A stretch of DNA of 64,000 nucleotides from Lingula anatina (GCF_001039355.2 NW_019775434.1:199428-263427), one strand, 5' to 3'. Positions 26,450 through 40,105 are shown, numbered from the stretch's first letter. Numbers and translations are program-made. The notes: generated by a model not told the origin, from the sequence alone.

Positions 26450-29400
26450 TCAGTACAACTTCTTTCCCAGAAGCTCTGTGTCCAGCCATTTTGCTCTCCA
26501 TTCATCTGCTCCTAACAATGCATAGGATGTTAACCAACCTTCCCTTGGCAACTCGGCCATGAACACGGGGTAGAGTCTTGATACTAGTCTACATGATTCC
26601 TCTACCACTTCTGCACAATTTCCTATTACGAAAAAGAGCCGATTCATTTAAAATGATGAGCCTCAAAAAATTATAATAAATAAACATTTCAAATATTTAA
26701 TTCAATTGTTATGTAGCAATCAATGAATGTAATCCATAACATCTAATACCTATACCAATTTGGCAGATAGAATACAAAGAACAGTAATGAGATTAAGTTT
26801 TAAAACTGGACAGACAAAAAAGAAAAAAAAATTATATTTAAGTGCAAGGCATTTTTGACTCAGTTCTGTCTTGTGTTTGGAGTTCATAAGATTTTCCAGT
26901 CCCAAGGTGAAGCATTTATGTTACAAATAGGGAGGCTGAATCCATTCCTTCCTCAAGTACATAAATATGTAAATATTAAAGTTTGATTTTCAATCACCTA
27001 CCATTTTCTGCTATAGCAACTACATTTTGAAAATCTTCATTAATGTTTTCCTGAAACACACACACAAAAAAAAAGAAAAAAAAAAATCCTTAATTAGTGT
27101 AACTGTGAACCATCAAGATTTTTATTTATATGTTTTAACAACATTCATTTTAACACACATTTACCTCCTCCTAATGTTTCTTCAGTGATTCACTTAAGTC
27201 CAGTTACTACTGAATAAAGAGAGACATTGGATGCAAAGCGTTTTCCTTAAGGATATTGTGAGACCTGGATGTAAGCAGATTGGAACAAAATGCCTCCATG
27301 CATGAAGTGTGACATGGCTTCCACTCAACAATCCTTACCTATAAAATGCTCTCACCTTTTTTCCTATTTTTTCCACAATAAAGTTTACAAGTTCAGCATG
27401 GAAACATGCCTTAATCTGGGAATCAACTGTTTGTGTTTCATGGAGAAGAATGTATATTTTTCCTGTAAAACGAGAAAAGGCTGTTATGATTTCATGTTAA
27501 AACTCACATGTAGGAGAGGTGAGTAATTAATTTGCCAAATCACTGATAAAAGTTTATAAGTCATCTGCTTTTTAGTTTTTTCCTTTATAGATAATTAACA
27601 TCAAGTTAATATTAAACAACCTAAATGAATACAATTCTAATTTTAGTCCTTCATTTACAAAAAAAAGTTTTCCTACCTGTACTAAGGTCCAGATCAAGTA
27701 TATATCTATCACCAGCATAAATCTTTTTTAGTTTACTGAATTCACTGGGACTGAAATATAGAAATTATTGCATTTTGATATTCAACACTAAATATATGCT
27801 GCTATTTTGTTATACAGTTTATACTGAAGAATAATAACAAAATTAAATAAATAAATAGAGAAATAAATAATCATTTATAGTGAGATACACAACTTACAGT
27901 ACCTTTTCATCATAGCTGCAAATGAGGTTCCTAGAAATATTTCTAATTTTCTTCTGGTTCCTAAAATCAAGAAAAGGTCATAAAATAGGTTGTAAGCTTC
28001 ATCAAGTTGTTTTTAACACTAAAAATTGGAATCAGCTTGGTACCCTTTGTTCCTGAACATCACAGCTAGGCAAAAATATACTTACTCCATAAAACAGGTT
28101 CTTGCATGTTAACTATCTTAACAGGAAGTATATCACTACTGATGGCACCATGGAATGTCGTCTGAGCTTGTAGATAATGCTGAACAAGAATATGCAACCT
28201 GGCTTGATTCAAGGTCTCCATTTTCACTGCTTTGACAGCCATGAAGTTGGAGAATAAGTGCAGCATAGTAAACAGGAAAAAGAGTACCCATGTCAACCTG
28301 GAAGATGTAAACATAAAAACAACTGAAGCAACCTTTGACATCTTGTGCACTTCAGTTACATAAAAGTAATCCCATGTGATAAAAGTGTCTTTTGCAAATC
28401 ACGTATCTCCCTTTGTGGAAAGAATATTTTCTTTTACTAGAAATGAGTACCACTCAGCAACAATTAAGAAACCATAACATTTGGAAAAATATAACATGGG
28501 TATAACAATCAGTACCAGGGAAAAATATTTGAGCTAGTGACTTTAATATTAGGAATCTTGTGAAATTTGAATGACTGAAATAATGTAGAATCTACCTAGC
28601 TTACAAAATGTCCTTACGTTTGGTGACCAGATACCACTGGCATCATTAACAAGCCACAAATCAAAGCTGCCAGGTTTACCAAAGTTTCCTACTTAAGAAC
28701 AACGTAAAAAGGTATTAGGATAATTGACAAAAACTATAAGGCAACACCAAACTTTTATGTCTTTTAATATAAGTCAAGGAATTTTTATACATTAATTTTT
28801 GTATAATTTGCACAAATTTAGAATAAGTCTCTTTTTGTCAAATAAAAAATGTAAGGTACTTATTTTTGGATACCGAAGTGAGATATGAAAACAGACATCA
28901 ATTTATATCACATAAATATTAAACAGACTACCAGCTAGTATGCCTGAACTTTACCTGGCTCCCATCTTTGGCAGAGACATCTGCCATGTTATTTCTTCTA
29001 GCCTGGTGTTGGGTTAGTGCTGCCCTTGTGGCTCCCCCAGCAACTCCAACTATGGACTGAATTTAAGTAAAAAAAAAAAAAAAAAAAAAAAAGGTAGCAA
29101 ATGTAATCAGTATAGGAATATCATTTTCTACATTTCTATTTCAGAGCAAAAAAAAAATACTCATGTAACCACTGATGGATAGGCAAATAGTTTTAAGAAA
29201 CAAACAACAGGATTAAGCTTATATTCAAGAAAAAATAATAATCAAATGTACCTTGCTTACACCAGCAATACAGACGATGAGTGTAAAATATCCTTGAAAA
29301 AGGGGAGCAAGAATCTCAAGAAATATTGCACAATCATTCAAGATGTCAGCAAACAACCTGAAATGAAAACATATAAAGAAAAAATATTTAAATGTTTATG

Positions 29401-31091
29401 ACTTATTGGTTTACTAAACATGAGACATTTGGTTCACATCAAAACTACTTAATAGTCTTTGTTATATCCCTCTGTAGTTCAAGGAATAAAGTTTGAGGAC
29501 TGTAGAATGAAAAGCTCACCTCCATCTCTTGGCATCACAATCTAAACTGGTTCTGGAAAATACAAATTGTTACAATTAGACCTGCATCATCTGATTAACA
29601 TTTCTCTAGAACTGTATTACCTCTGAACAATTCTTAAAGAGACAAGCACAACTAAGTATTCCATAAATTACATACCCTTGAAACCAAGCAAAACCAATCC
29701 TCCCAAGCATACCCATACCATCTGAAAAACAATATATTCATTTTCAGAAAATTAAAATCAGTTATATATCATTTCATTTTAAAATTATCAAATATAAATA
29801 AATAAATAGGTATCTTCAACAAGTATCTGATAATACCTAAAAACCATCATTTTATGTAATTCAAAGGTCAGAAACACTCTGAAAATATATAAACAAGATT
29901 ATTTTGACTGATTTTACTTAGCTAAAAACACAATTTTTCAGCAAGGTTGCCAATTTATTAGTACAAAGGCTGTAACATGCCTTTGGAATGTAAACATAAA
30001 CTACCTTAAAATAACATACACACATACACACTAATCAAATTAAAGCAAACAAACAGATTTAATTAAAAATACTTGTGGCAACAAAATTCATTACATTTCA
30101 TGTTTTATGTGGTGCTGATAATAGTGAAAATATTTACTGCATAAATCAATTTTATGCATATGTACCTTTCAACAGCCATGTTATGGTAGCTGCCAATGGT
30201 GTTGCAGACTCATCTCCAACACCAACACCTTTCAATACAGCTTGGGTTGCCAAGGTTCCAGTAATGGAACTTGCAAATGCCTTAAGTATCAAATATTTAT
30301 TATTTACAGGTTTTAATTAAAATTTGAATAATCAGATCCATAAACAACAGCTACTCTTCCTTTTTAAAATTCCTGAGAAGAAAATTATCCAAAAATATAC
30401 TCTAATATATATATATATATATAATGCAAAAGTTTAAACTTTAATGTTGGTATAAATAAGATATAAATTAATATAGCACCTGTAGAGTATCCCACAGCTG
30501 GTACTGCATGTAATCCTCACTGACACTGTCAGGGTAACCCTGGGGCAAGAATACAGACTGAAAGCATAGGAAAAATACAAATAAAATCACTTAAAAATAT
30601 GTGACTAAATTTTAATGGATTATTATAAACACACATATACAGTATATCCTGAATTTTTAAATGAGAAAATAAATAAAACTGAAGAAATAATACATGAAAC
30701 AAAAAAGCTTCAGTCTAAAATTCCCAACATAAAATTATTTGCATCTCATTGATTAAGCTATGCAAATATGCATGAATGCAATTTCTTTGACGTCCCTTAA
30801 TTGTCACTTTGAGTCTGTGTGAGCATTTTCGGATTACATAGGTACAGTGACATTATATCATTTTTACACTAAAATCTAGTTACTTTTTTTCAAGGAATAA
30901 AGACTTTTTTGCTTTTTACCGTCAAATTTCAATTTTTGCAACGTTTTGACATTTACCCTAAAAAGATCGAAGACCGATGTGAACCTCTCCGACCGGTCAC
31001 ACGTGATGAGACGTCCATCAACAGCCTCTATATATTCTTTCTTTGCGGTGCTAGATCCATAACTTTCCTTAAGAACAACTATATCACCCAT
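26450..31091 (-). CDS. RUSF1: RUS1/DUF647 family membrane protein (RUSF1-like)
   Basis: Fourteen minus-strand exons join in phase to give 452 residues, close to the 468 of the human protein: 31091-30957, 30557-30480, 30280-30166, 29721-29676, 29552-29520, 29357-29252, 29056-28955, 28688-28618, 28297-28086, 27960-27903, 27750-27677, 27462-27356, 27050-27002, 26622-26450. Diagnostic stretches are FLPQGYPDSVSEDYMQYQLW in exon 2, AFASSITGTLATQAVLKGVG in exon 3, ADILNDCAIFLEILAP in exon 6, and GGATRAALTQHQARRNNMAD in exon 7. The last of these is the most conserved block of the RUS (root UVB sensitive) family. Several hydrophobic segments predict a membrane protein, and the C-terminus DEWRAKWLDTELLG matches the family end. 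The ATG at 31091 is the first in frame. The cellular role is poorly understood in animals. The 5' end faces the next gene across a short shared promoter. Confidence 0.93.
29070..29092. repeat. Poly-A tract in RUSF1-like intron
   Basis: About 23 consecutive A residues next to the acceptor of exon 7, so on the transcribed strand this is a long T tract upstream of that acceptor. Confidence 0.8.
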
Positions 31092-31484
31092 AATGCTATT
31101 TATTACTAAATCAAATGTTCGTGCACACACGTAAACAATTCAATGTGATTAGTAGTGGATAGACGGCACTGCTATCAGATATCAAGCAAGACGAGTATCT
31201 TTTGTTTCACACATTGGAATGTTTTTATTACAATATTGTTCATTTGGTTTAAATCTATATTTTTAATCAATTGGTATTATTATGTAATTCAAATTTATCA
31301 AAGGTCAGAATTTTTACCTTACCATTCGGAATTGTTTTATCTTGACTATTTTGCCCTCTATCGGCACGTTATTCAAGTAAATTTTACTTTTTCAAATTTC
31401 CGGAGCCCGGCCGAAGGGGAATGTGTTTTATGCTGCATTATATCAAACATTGAAGAATCTCACATAGTCGAAGCCCCAGGACAG
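31092..31484. promoter_or_regulatory. Shared bidirectional promoter and 5' UTR exon
   Basis: The RUSF1-like ATG at 31091 (-) and the next plus-strand gene are arranged head to head. A candidate non-coding first exon of the plus gene ends at 31484 in GGACAG followed by GTATGT. It would splice to the acceptor at 32398, just before the ATG at 32402. The distance between the two genes is therefore only a few hundred bases. No TATA box was identified. Confidence 0.5.
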
Positions 31485-32398
31485 GTATGTATATTCCCCT
31501 AGTAATCTAAAGCATCAATTTTTATAGTAGTCAGTATGATTACGATGATGATCAAATGAGTTCTCGATAGATTTTATTTTGCTTTAACTTGAAGTGTGTG
31601 TGGTTTCTTGAACATTAGTACTATGCACACTGCCTGCGGTCTCGTGTTTTGTGGTTTGAATAACCATAACTGCCTTAACTGAAGTTAATGATTTTAGAAT
31701 TTATTTAGAATTCTGATGGACAATAAACACCAGACGAAAAATTCACAAATTATGTAACAAGACTACTTTGGCTGAAACCATGAAAGTGAAAAAGTCTAAA
31801 ATAGTCTAACCAGTTAAAATTTTTGGCAATTTGATATTTACACACATTTCTCTCTTTAGCTGAAGTTGAATATCAACAGTTAAAGCTTGATAATTGTTAA
31901 TGGCCCTCTCAAGTTCTAAATTTCTGAAAGCAACCTAATCATATATATGTTATATTTCATTTTCTGTCAGGATATCACAAGTTGTTCTTTACTAAGTCTT
32001 TAATTTCTGATATTGAACAAGAAAAATTGATCTAACTGGGGAAAAAAGGTGACGCAGTTATACCACTGTAACGTTACCATTTGTTTGTTTCATCCACCAT
32101 ATTGCCAAGAAGAGCCAATTTCATCTTGAGTGGCAAAATAGTGGAAGACCAGATGGTTTATAAACAAATTGATGCCACATTTATTTGGAATTCCCAAGAA
32201 GCAAATGATATTGTTTTGTAGTATGGCAAGCATTAAATGTCCTGACAATCCATAAACAAATAGATTCAGCATCTATTTTAAGTTCCAAATAGCAAAAAAT
32301 ATTGTTTATGTTGTATGCCAAGCATTAAATGAGTTAAGGAGTTACTGGTAAGCTCAGTGAAATAAGTTGTGAATGCCATATATTGTTTCTGTTTTCAG
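31485..32398 (+). other. Probable 5' UTR intron of the acidic nuclear-protein gene
   Basis: Bounded by GTATGT at 31485 and a polypyrimidine-CAG acceptor ending at 32398. No coding content was seen inside. Confidence 0.5.
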
Positions 32399-32401
32399 AA
32401 A

Positions 32402-35400
32402 ATGGAGTCCTGGGAGCTTGACCTGCCTGACTTTGAAGTCCCAACATTTGAGTCACCCAAGGCAAAGAAGGATGCCAGTTCTAAGCAGCAAGGTCGGCGC
32501 AGGTCCTTGCGCCTGCTAAAGAGGCAATCCACTGATGTTGGGGGAGAGTCGCCTGGAGTGGGGTTAGGCACTTATTATGATGACAGTGCTGTTATAGTCC
32601 CTGCAAAGGTATGTTTATCTAAGACTCCATTCCCACAGATTTTAGATCTATCTATCCCTATGGGGAGTCTCACTAGATTACTGTCAGCTTTGCCGGCTTA
32701 AATGTCTGTCCCGCCTACTAAAAGCTGTAAGGGGGTAATTAACTACCGTGATGATGCTATAAGTAAGCTTATTAATTTTTATGTGACCAAATATGTTTGG
32801 TTTACCAAATGTTTAATCGTTGGGAGGTACATTTTAACTCATTTGTAAAGGAATTTTCAAAATTGAATTTAAAAAAAAGAGTGGGGTGAGTTCAGTATGA
32901 TTGGGATAGAAGTAAAAAAATTATAAGAAAGAGAGAGAGGGAGAGAGATAAAAAGTGAAAAAATTCATTGTATATTTCAGGTCCAGAGAAGAAGATCAAC
33001 TAACAGAAGAAGCAGAGCAGCAGCACCACTGGATCCTCCAATTACTGATCTGGAGAATGAAATATCTGAGCAGGCTGATAGATCAGAGACAGTTAGTGTT
33101 TTACAGTCCATTTATGATGATGGAGAAGATACAGAAAATACAGATACCAACCAGTGTACAGAGCCAATATTGTCTAGAGGGAGAAAAGTAAATGGTGGAA
33201 AAAGTGGCAGGAGGCCAAAGGCCAGGGGTAAAAAGAAATCTTGCAAAAATTTGGACAGTAGGCCAAGTGAAGAAGAATTGGAAACTAGGACAGATTCTTT
33301 TTCCAGTGAATTATTGCATCTCCAGACTGACAAAACTGACGTTGAGAATAACCCTATTCAAGAATCTATTGATATTGAACAACCTGTACTTAGGAATGAT
33401 TGGGAATCAGAAAATGTGGAGAAGGACCACCAGGACTCGCATTGTGATGGAGAGACAGCTCCAGCTGCACATCCTTCAAGTGAACTTAACATCTCTGACT
33501 TAGGAACTGCATTGGAGACTGTTAATTTATCTAGTAACAAAGACATGGTTTTACCAGATGAATTCAGCGATCTCGAACTTCCCTTCTGTGAGGAGGAAGA
33601 TCAGAAATATGAGAAAAAGGCAAAGAAGGAAAGTAGACGATCCAAGAGACGATCGTCTGATTTTTATGTGATGGAACCAACATATTCAGTTGAAGAAGAA
33701 CTGAATGACATTGACATGATAGATTCAGTTGAGGAGGAAATGGAAACATGCAGAAAATCTAAGAGACTGAAAAGAAAATCTATTGAGATTTTCCGTCAGA
33801 GTAGCACTCCTAAAAAAGATGAGTGGGATGAAGATGACCTTGACACTGCTGAGGAAACTTCGAAGGTAATTTTACAGTACAAATATTCATGTAGGTAATC
33901 ATTTATAAATGAATTGGGTAGATTAGGGTAGAAAAGGTATTGTAATTTCACAGTGGATGAAATGAAAGGAAAAATTATGAGTTTTTGTACCTTGCTGTAT
34001 AAAAGAGCCATTTTGCTTTTCAAACTTGAAAAGGTTATTTTCATTATCAATCATTATGTAATTGATATTTTTTCCTCCAGATTTGCTCATCAGATGATCA
34101 AGATATGGAGAGCTTACCACAAAAAGAGAGCATGGATGTTTTGGATGAATGGGACAGTAATAATCTTAAGAGTCAAATGTCAAGCAAATGTCCAAAAGAG
34201 GCAAAAGGGAAACAGACACGAAAGAGAAAAAGTTCAGAACCATCTGTAGAAGAGATTTATTTGAACAAGAATTTTTCCATGCCTCCAGCAAAAGTTTGGG
34301 AAACTATTTTTGAAAATCCACTAAAAAACAAAGCTGGTGTGGAACTGATGACAAGTCTTAAAAAAATGAGGCGGTCTATACAGTTCAGCGAGTTTGCTGC
34401 ACCGCCATCAAAGACAAAGTCCAGACACAAGAAAGCATTAGGCATGGGTTGGAAACCACCCACAAAGAAAAGTTTAGAGAAAATAGAAAAGTTGCTTGAA
34501 TCCAAACTTGCTGCTCTGGATGCCTCTCTGCAGAGGAGTCCTTATAACACAGTGCATGAAGAAATTGTTCCAATGCAAGAGGAAGATTTTAGCTCCCTTG
34601 ACTCTGACGTGGACAGCACACTAGCTGCATTGGCCACCTCTGTCAGCAGAATGAGTGATGTGTTCTTAGCAGATGACGAGGAAAAGTTTGCTAGCTTAGA
34701 CTCTCTTGTTGAGACAAAAGAACCATCCAATAACGAATCAGATACTGAGGAAGATGACAGTGCCAATATTTGTGAAGATAACAACAGGAAGAATCTAGGT
34801 GGCAGTAATGTAGTAAATGATGAAATAGACAGCAATGACAGCGCTTTGTTTGAAAACACAAACAGTATTAGCCATGAGGCTGGCAGAGCAGGTGCTGGAA
34901 TGATTCACATGGACAGTCCTCTAGAGGAACTGCCAGAAGATGAAATGATTTCTGAAAAGGCTGAAGAAACATATGGTACAGCGAATGCAATTGCTACTGT
35001 TCCTACCAACGAACAAGATCAAGATGATGTATTTTTCACACCAATGAAATGGGCTCCACTTGGAGCCAAACCACCAAATGAATCACATAAAAGTACAGTT
35101 TCTAGCTTGTCTGATACAGACCTGACGTTCAGAACTTGCCGCTCCGAAACAATTTCTGCCACTGAAACAGATTATGAAGTGTTTAAAACACCAAAAGCAG
35201 AAAGTAGGTGCAATGTAAACCACTCTGCAGACAGTTTAGAGCAATCTGATATATCAGAGCAATCTGAGAACAGTACAAGTTTTCAAGGGGATGTTGATAG
35301 TATAGACTCCTCAGACCACTACAACTTAGATACTAGTAATAATAGCCTGAACACTGCCATGATGATGCTTTTAAACAGCAGCAAGGAGACATCGTCCAGT

Positions 35401-36743
35401 GAGACAGATGACTCCGAGTCAACACTGTCATCTCTTCAGTCCCCCAGGGACGTTTTCTCCATGAGTGGGGTGGGAGATGCTCTTCTCAGTGATGGAGATG
35501 AAGAAGAAAATGCTCTGCTGGAGGAAAGCTCGGCAAATTCTTCCTCATTTTCAGACTATGATAGGTGAAAATGTTGATTCACAACTGCATGCATTTGTTT
35601 CTAGCACAAAGGTTGGATCATATATACGCGAGTTGGAGCGCCCATGCATGTCTGTTTTTACCACATCCCTCTTTTGGGGCTGCATGTTGTTTGAGTATGA
35701 ACCGTTGAAATGAAGGTGGAAAGGACAGTCCAACTTGTGCATTTCTTTTGCATTTTGTAGAGTGCTAAATGAGAAATCAGATGTCAAAGTTGCCATTTAT
35801 TTAAATGGTAGTTTGGAGGTAATTTGGTTTATTTGAAGAAATATTGGTTTAGTAGGTTGGTTAGATATTATGTATACTTTTTATTTTTGTAAACCTATCA
35901 ATCCCATGATGTAATTAAGCCTTTGAAAGTGAACACTTTATCTATTTTAATAACTCCTTTTTTTCTGTTTATTCAGCATGAAACTCAAATCAAAGTCAAT
36001 GAGGTTTTTAACTGCACTAGTATTTTGTTGTCTTTGGGTATGTGCATGTTAAGCAAGTGTACCCAATAAATTATTTTTTATAAACAGCATGACTATCTTT
36101 TATACTTATGATATTGTTTGCATGTGAAAAATCCTACACCATTTTAATCTCACTTACACAACTGCACCATTTTCAAGTATCTGGTGACCAATTTACCTTT
36201 GATTAACTTCACTCAAATTTAGAATAGTACATGATTAAATCCAAGGAATAAAATGAATCTTGAAGTGCAAGCAAATTGGAAGTATGCAATCTGAAAACTA
36301 ATTTTGGATGACCTTTTGCATTTATCACAGATATATATAAGTACAGTCATCAATAGAAATGGGTGTCATTCTGATATTACATCGTCATTTACAGCGACTT
36401 TTGTTTTTTTAGTCCTGGAGAACTATATAGAGCCAGCCTACTGTTAGATGTCCCACCCTGTGCTTCAGTAGAAAAGAAAAATGCATGCATTTTAGCCAGA
36501 TCCTTGCAGCTCCTCTCCTACAGGAAGCTTGAGGAAAGTAGGTCACCTGTTTCTGAGAGTTCGAGATCTACGCAGCATGTTCATTGGTCTAACCGACCGG
36601 TACAAATGATTTTATATGATGACAGCATTCAGTGCTCAAGTTTGGATGACACTCTTTTATACCCTGTTCCAGAGGCGCCACAAACCAAATCAAGTGATGG
36701 AGAAAACATTTTAGGTCCTAGTCTGAACTCCTGGGAATTGTAA
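32402..36743 (+). CDS. Acidic Ser-rich nuclear-type protein, possible Tantalus/PRR14 motif
   Basis: Four coding exons join in phase: 32402-32608, 32981-33865, 34081-35564 and 36413-36743, giving 968 residues. The N-terminus has basic RRRSLRLLKR-type clusters resembling nuclear localisation signals. Long Asp/Glu/Ser-rich low-complexity stretches follow. In exon 3 the most ordered segment is IYLNKNFSMPPAKVWETIFE followed by a basic patch and MRRSIQF. The PPxKxxETIFExP core resembles the Tantalus-like domain of PRR14/PRR14L, which are chromatin- and lamina-associated proteins. This identification is tentative. At 35564 the donor AG|GTGAAA overlaps an in-frame TGA (35566-35568). Splicing to 36413 continues the frame for 110 residues, while intron retention would end the protein there. 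Two small possible cassette exons (35761-35818, 35977-36037) would instead lead to an early stop. The last exon is partly copied downstream at 42171. Confidence 0.7.
32622..32750 (-). mobile_element. Truncated copy of the inverted-repeat element found at 40531
   Basis: This intronic stretch reads, in reverse complement, like the element at 40531-40747. Shared landmarks are AGATTTTAGATC near the end, GGGGAGTCTCACTAGATTACT, TTAAATGTCYGTCCCGCC and GCTGTAAGGGGGTAATTAACT. Only about the first 130 bases are present, so it is truncated at one end and has diverged by many substitutions from the other copies. Confidence 0.75.
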
Positions 36744-37838
36744 ATCAGTAATTAAAATTACCATATCTGCCAGCATGGTTGCTTTGTGAAAATATTTAAA
36801 AAAACTTTACAACTCACCTTTGAGTTACTGAAACTCAACTTTAATGATCACATTTTTCAAAATATCACAATGATGCAGGAAGAATACATACACTTCAAAT
36901 GAAGCTCAAATAATAGTCACAGACATTTACAATAAAATTATCCATTTTAATATGTAATGTACACACTTAACAAAGACCAGTATTGTTGCCTCTTAAGTTA
37001 TGAGATTAGGGAAGCACTTCTAAACACATATATCTTGCTCTGCTATGCTAATAGATACAATACAATGTCTTTAAACACAATATACACATTATATAATACT
37101 AAACACTATAGTCATTCTATCTGAACTTTGTAGAGTAGCAAATCCACTGTAACTTAATAAGCAACATTTTGAAAAGGACATCGGTATCACTTCTGAGTAT
37201 ACATCAGCATACTGAATGGTTATGCCTGTTACATAATAATAAGAACTTTATCTTATAGAGAATGCCAATAACAACACACTAACAATATATAATGTGGACG
37301 GAATATGTGCATGCTGCTTTCAGGAATGCATATCTCAAAAATCTTTTTTTTTTTTTTACAAATAAAATGCTATTTAGTTTTAAAATACTTTTAGACACTG
37401 CATTAATTTGGACGGAATAGTGCATGCTGCTTCCAGGAATACCTATCTCAAAAATCTTTTTTACAAATAACATTGTATTTTCTTTTAAAATAATTTTGGA
37501 CACTGTATTCATGTTAAAAAATGTTAAACCATATGTAATTATGGAATAAAATAAAGTGGCGAGCAGTTCTTTGCCTCTTTTTGCTGGTTTGGAAAGTTTC
37601 CTGTCATTTTTACTAGATTGTCTCTCTATAAAACGTTGATATGTATATATTGTACAAAGTATATCAATATACCTGGATGGTTGTTGGCACAACAGAGGTG
37701 GGCAGACATTGTGTATACATAACTCAATAATTTGAGTAGTATCTTGAGCCACTGTTACATTTACCATATTCACTACAGTAGGTCCTCTTAAAAAGGTCTC
37801 TCATTCATCATATAGAAGAAATTGTGCTAAGTCTCCTC
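36744..37838. other. Convergent 3' regions
   Basis: 3' flank of the acidic protein gene (AATAAA near 36931) and of the WD40 copy A exons on the other strand. It includes a short local duplication: two versions of a GTGGACGGAATA...AAAATCTTTTTT block near 37293-37345 and 37413-37465. It has no coding content. The whole stretch lies in copy A of the tandem duplication. Confidence 0.5.
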
Positions 37839-40105
37839 TCACTTCTTTTCATTTTTGACAATGTGTACTTGGTGTTCAGATCCAATGGCCAGCTTATGGA
37901 TGGCTCCTGTTTTTGTGCTGTCCACACAGTAAACGCCTTGAGGGAGATCATACACCTGCCCAGTTACCTGTGTATTACAAACATTATGTAACGTTAGTTT
38001 TATACTTTACTCCGGTTAAATCATCATATTGAATTGAATTAAATTTATTCCCATCAAATATGTGTGAAGTTGGTTAAATCATCATATTGAATTGAATTAA
38101 ATTTATTCCCATCAAATATGTGTGAAGTTTTCAACAGCTGCGATGCTTATAATTTCCATTTATTAATATCTACATATTTACATTCAACATATAATAATAC
38201 ATATTTAATAGTCAATGGTCATGGCAATGTGTAGAATCTTGATTTAGTTGGTCTGAATTTTAAAATGCTGTAACTCACAAACCCAAACTTACATTCAGTG
38301 TGCCTCTGTCAATGACCATGGCCATGTTGTGGTCACATCCACCACACACCATGTAGTCTTTACCCAGCCACTGGGCACAGTACAGCTGGAAGGAAACCAG
38401 AACTTTTCTATTACAACTTCAGTCTTGACCATCATAATTAGACAACTGAATTGACTTCTGTTTAATGATAAAAAAACATCATGAAAAACCTTTGCATTCA
38501 CTTGATGCAGATTTATTCTACAGTCTCAGTAAAATACCCAATATAAATGAAAACCGTGACTTAAAACACACACACACAAAAAAAAATAATAAATAAAAAT
38601 AAAAAATTCATTCTGCATTTGCACTACAGTGCAGATATCTGAGGCCTGTGCCATTCCACTTCCATACTGTTTCACTCACCAGACTTGAATGCATGTGGTC
38701 TATGGGAACATCTTTGATCTTAGCTCCATTATTAAAGTCCCAGATCTGCAAGTAAAGCAGAAGTTCACATTTGAAAATATGCCTTTAGTTTTCTCTAATG
38801 AAACAGACACCGAGACATGAATTTAACATCCTTTGTAAACAGTACTGATATGTAGGTTCATGCAAATCTTATGATACCAACCCTCTCTCTCTCTTTTATT
38901 CTATTCATTTATGGATTATCTGGGCTACCATATGCAATATCCATAGGAGTGGTACATGTAATATAATCTTGTACCTGCAGTGTGTTCTCCTTTCTCCAAG
39001 AGCCTGTGAGGATGTGGTTATGAACTGGATCAATATCCAAGGCATCTCCACATATGTGTGGACCAAACAGTGACCTTCAACAACAATAACATAACTGTTA
39101 TGATTGAATAGATTATCGTTAAAAATTTTTAAATATGCTTCACTGAAATATATTATGTAGTGACAAGTTTGAAGAACAACATGTTACTCGAGCTGTTTTG
39201 AAAAACGTTTTTTCTTATCTAGACTCCCCTGTAAGGATTCACATTAAAAAGAACAAAATTTTCATATCTGATAGCTTTAACAATATCCCCTGGTTGACAA
39301 TATTATGATGGATTTTGATCGAGACTTGAGGAGTGACAATTCAAATGCAATTTCCTCACCTGGTGGACCCTTTCTGTCTCAGATCCCAGAACTGTACAGT
39401 ATCATCCCACCCTCCTGATATGAAGATGTTGGGTTCATATGGATGGAATTTCAAGGCAAATACCCTCAGCCGATGACCATTCATCAAATCTCTACTATCA
39501 CTGAAAGGTGACAAATAAAATACATTGCTGGATTATGCTCATAGCCCAATTGCTCCTCCTACTTTTTTTTCAAAATATTGATGTGCAAAGACTTCACTGA
39601 AGATGAATTTTATGAAAAAAAGACTGTCCTTATTTTGGTTATTCTACATATAGAAATAATGAATGAATCTATTTTTCCTCAATTTTTGTCTGCACTTATC
39701 GGCTTGATAAATTATGTATTTGCTTTTATCAATACAGGAGCTATGGGGAAGAATTTACATTATTTGTCATTTGCAGCCTACAAATTTTTTTTAAATATTA
39801 AAACTCTAAATGGCCTAACTAGCAGTTATTAATATAGACGTGTATCTGCACCAATCTCTTTTTTTTTTTTAAATCTATCCTGCACAATTTTTCCCCCACC
39901 TCCACAGTCTCATACCTTGGCTCACAGGTAAAAACTTTCCTCTTGCTCTCAGTGTCATAGACATGGATCTCAGAGTCAGCACCAGCTGTGATAAACTTTT
40001 CTGTGCTAGGAGTGAATGCGGAAGTCAGCGTCTGTCTCACCTCATGGATTGTGTGGATACAAGAACCAGATGTGTAGTGCCAGAACTTTATCTGTCCAGA
40101 GGCAT
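37839..40105 (-). CDS. Second copy of WD40 gene exons 4-9 (copy A)
   Basis: Six exons identical in arrangement to exons 4-9 of the WD40 gene: 40105-39916, 39500-39360, 39074-38975, 38745-38680, 38385-38293 and 37967-37839, ending in the same TGA. Frames are open and splice sites intact. There are no copies of exons 1-3, so the block has no start of its own. In the last exon the GGT-GTG of copy B is GGC-GTT here, a synonymous change. Either this is a real partial tandem duplication or, more likely, the other haplotype placed next to it by the assembler. Confidence 0.6.
38014..38129. repeat. 58-bp direct duplication present only in copy A
   Basis: The unit starting GGTTAAATCATCATATTGAA occurs at 38014-38071 and again at 38072-38129. 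Copy B has a single, slightly diverged unit near 43654. It lies in the last intron of the WD40 gene. Confidence 0.85.

Noticed and set aside
35761-36037. Two small exons as constitutive parts of the acidic-protein gene
   Set aside because: Splice sites are good, but including them breaks the frame of the long final exon; kept only as possible alternative exons.
37279-37773. 164-codon minus-strand open frame
   Set aside because: Low-complexity, lies in 3' flank of the WD40 copy, and the equivalent frame is shorter in copy B because of indels, so it is not conserved.
39578-39832. 84-codon open frame also present at 45136
   Set aside because: Lies in a WD40 intron on the other strand and is copied with the duplication; no motif.
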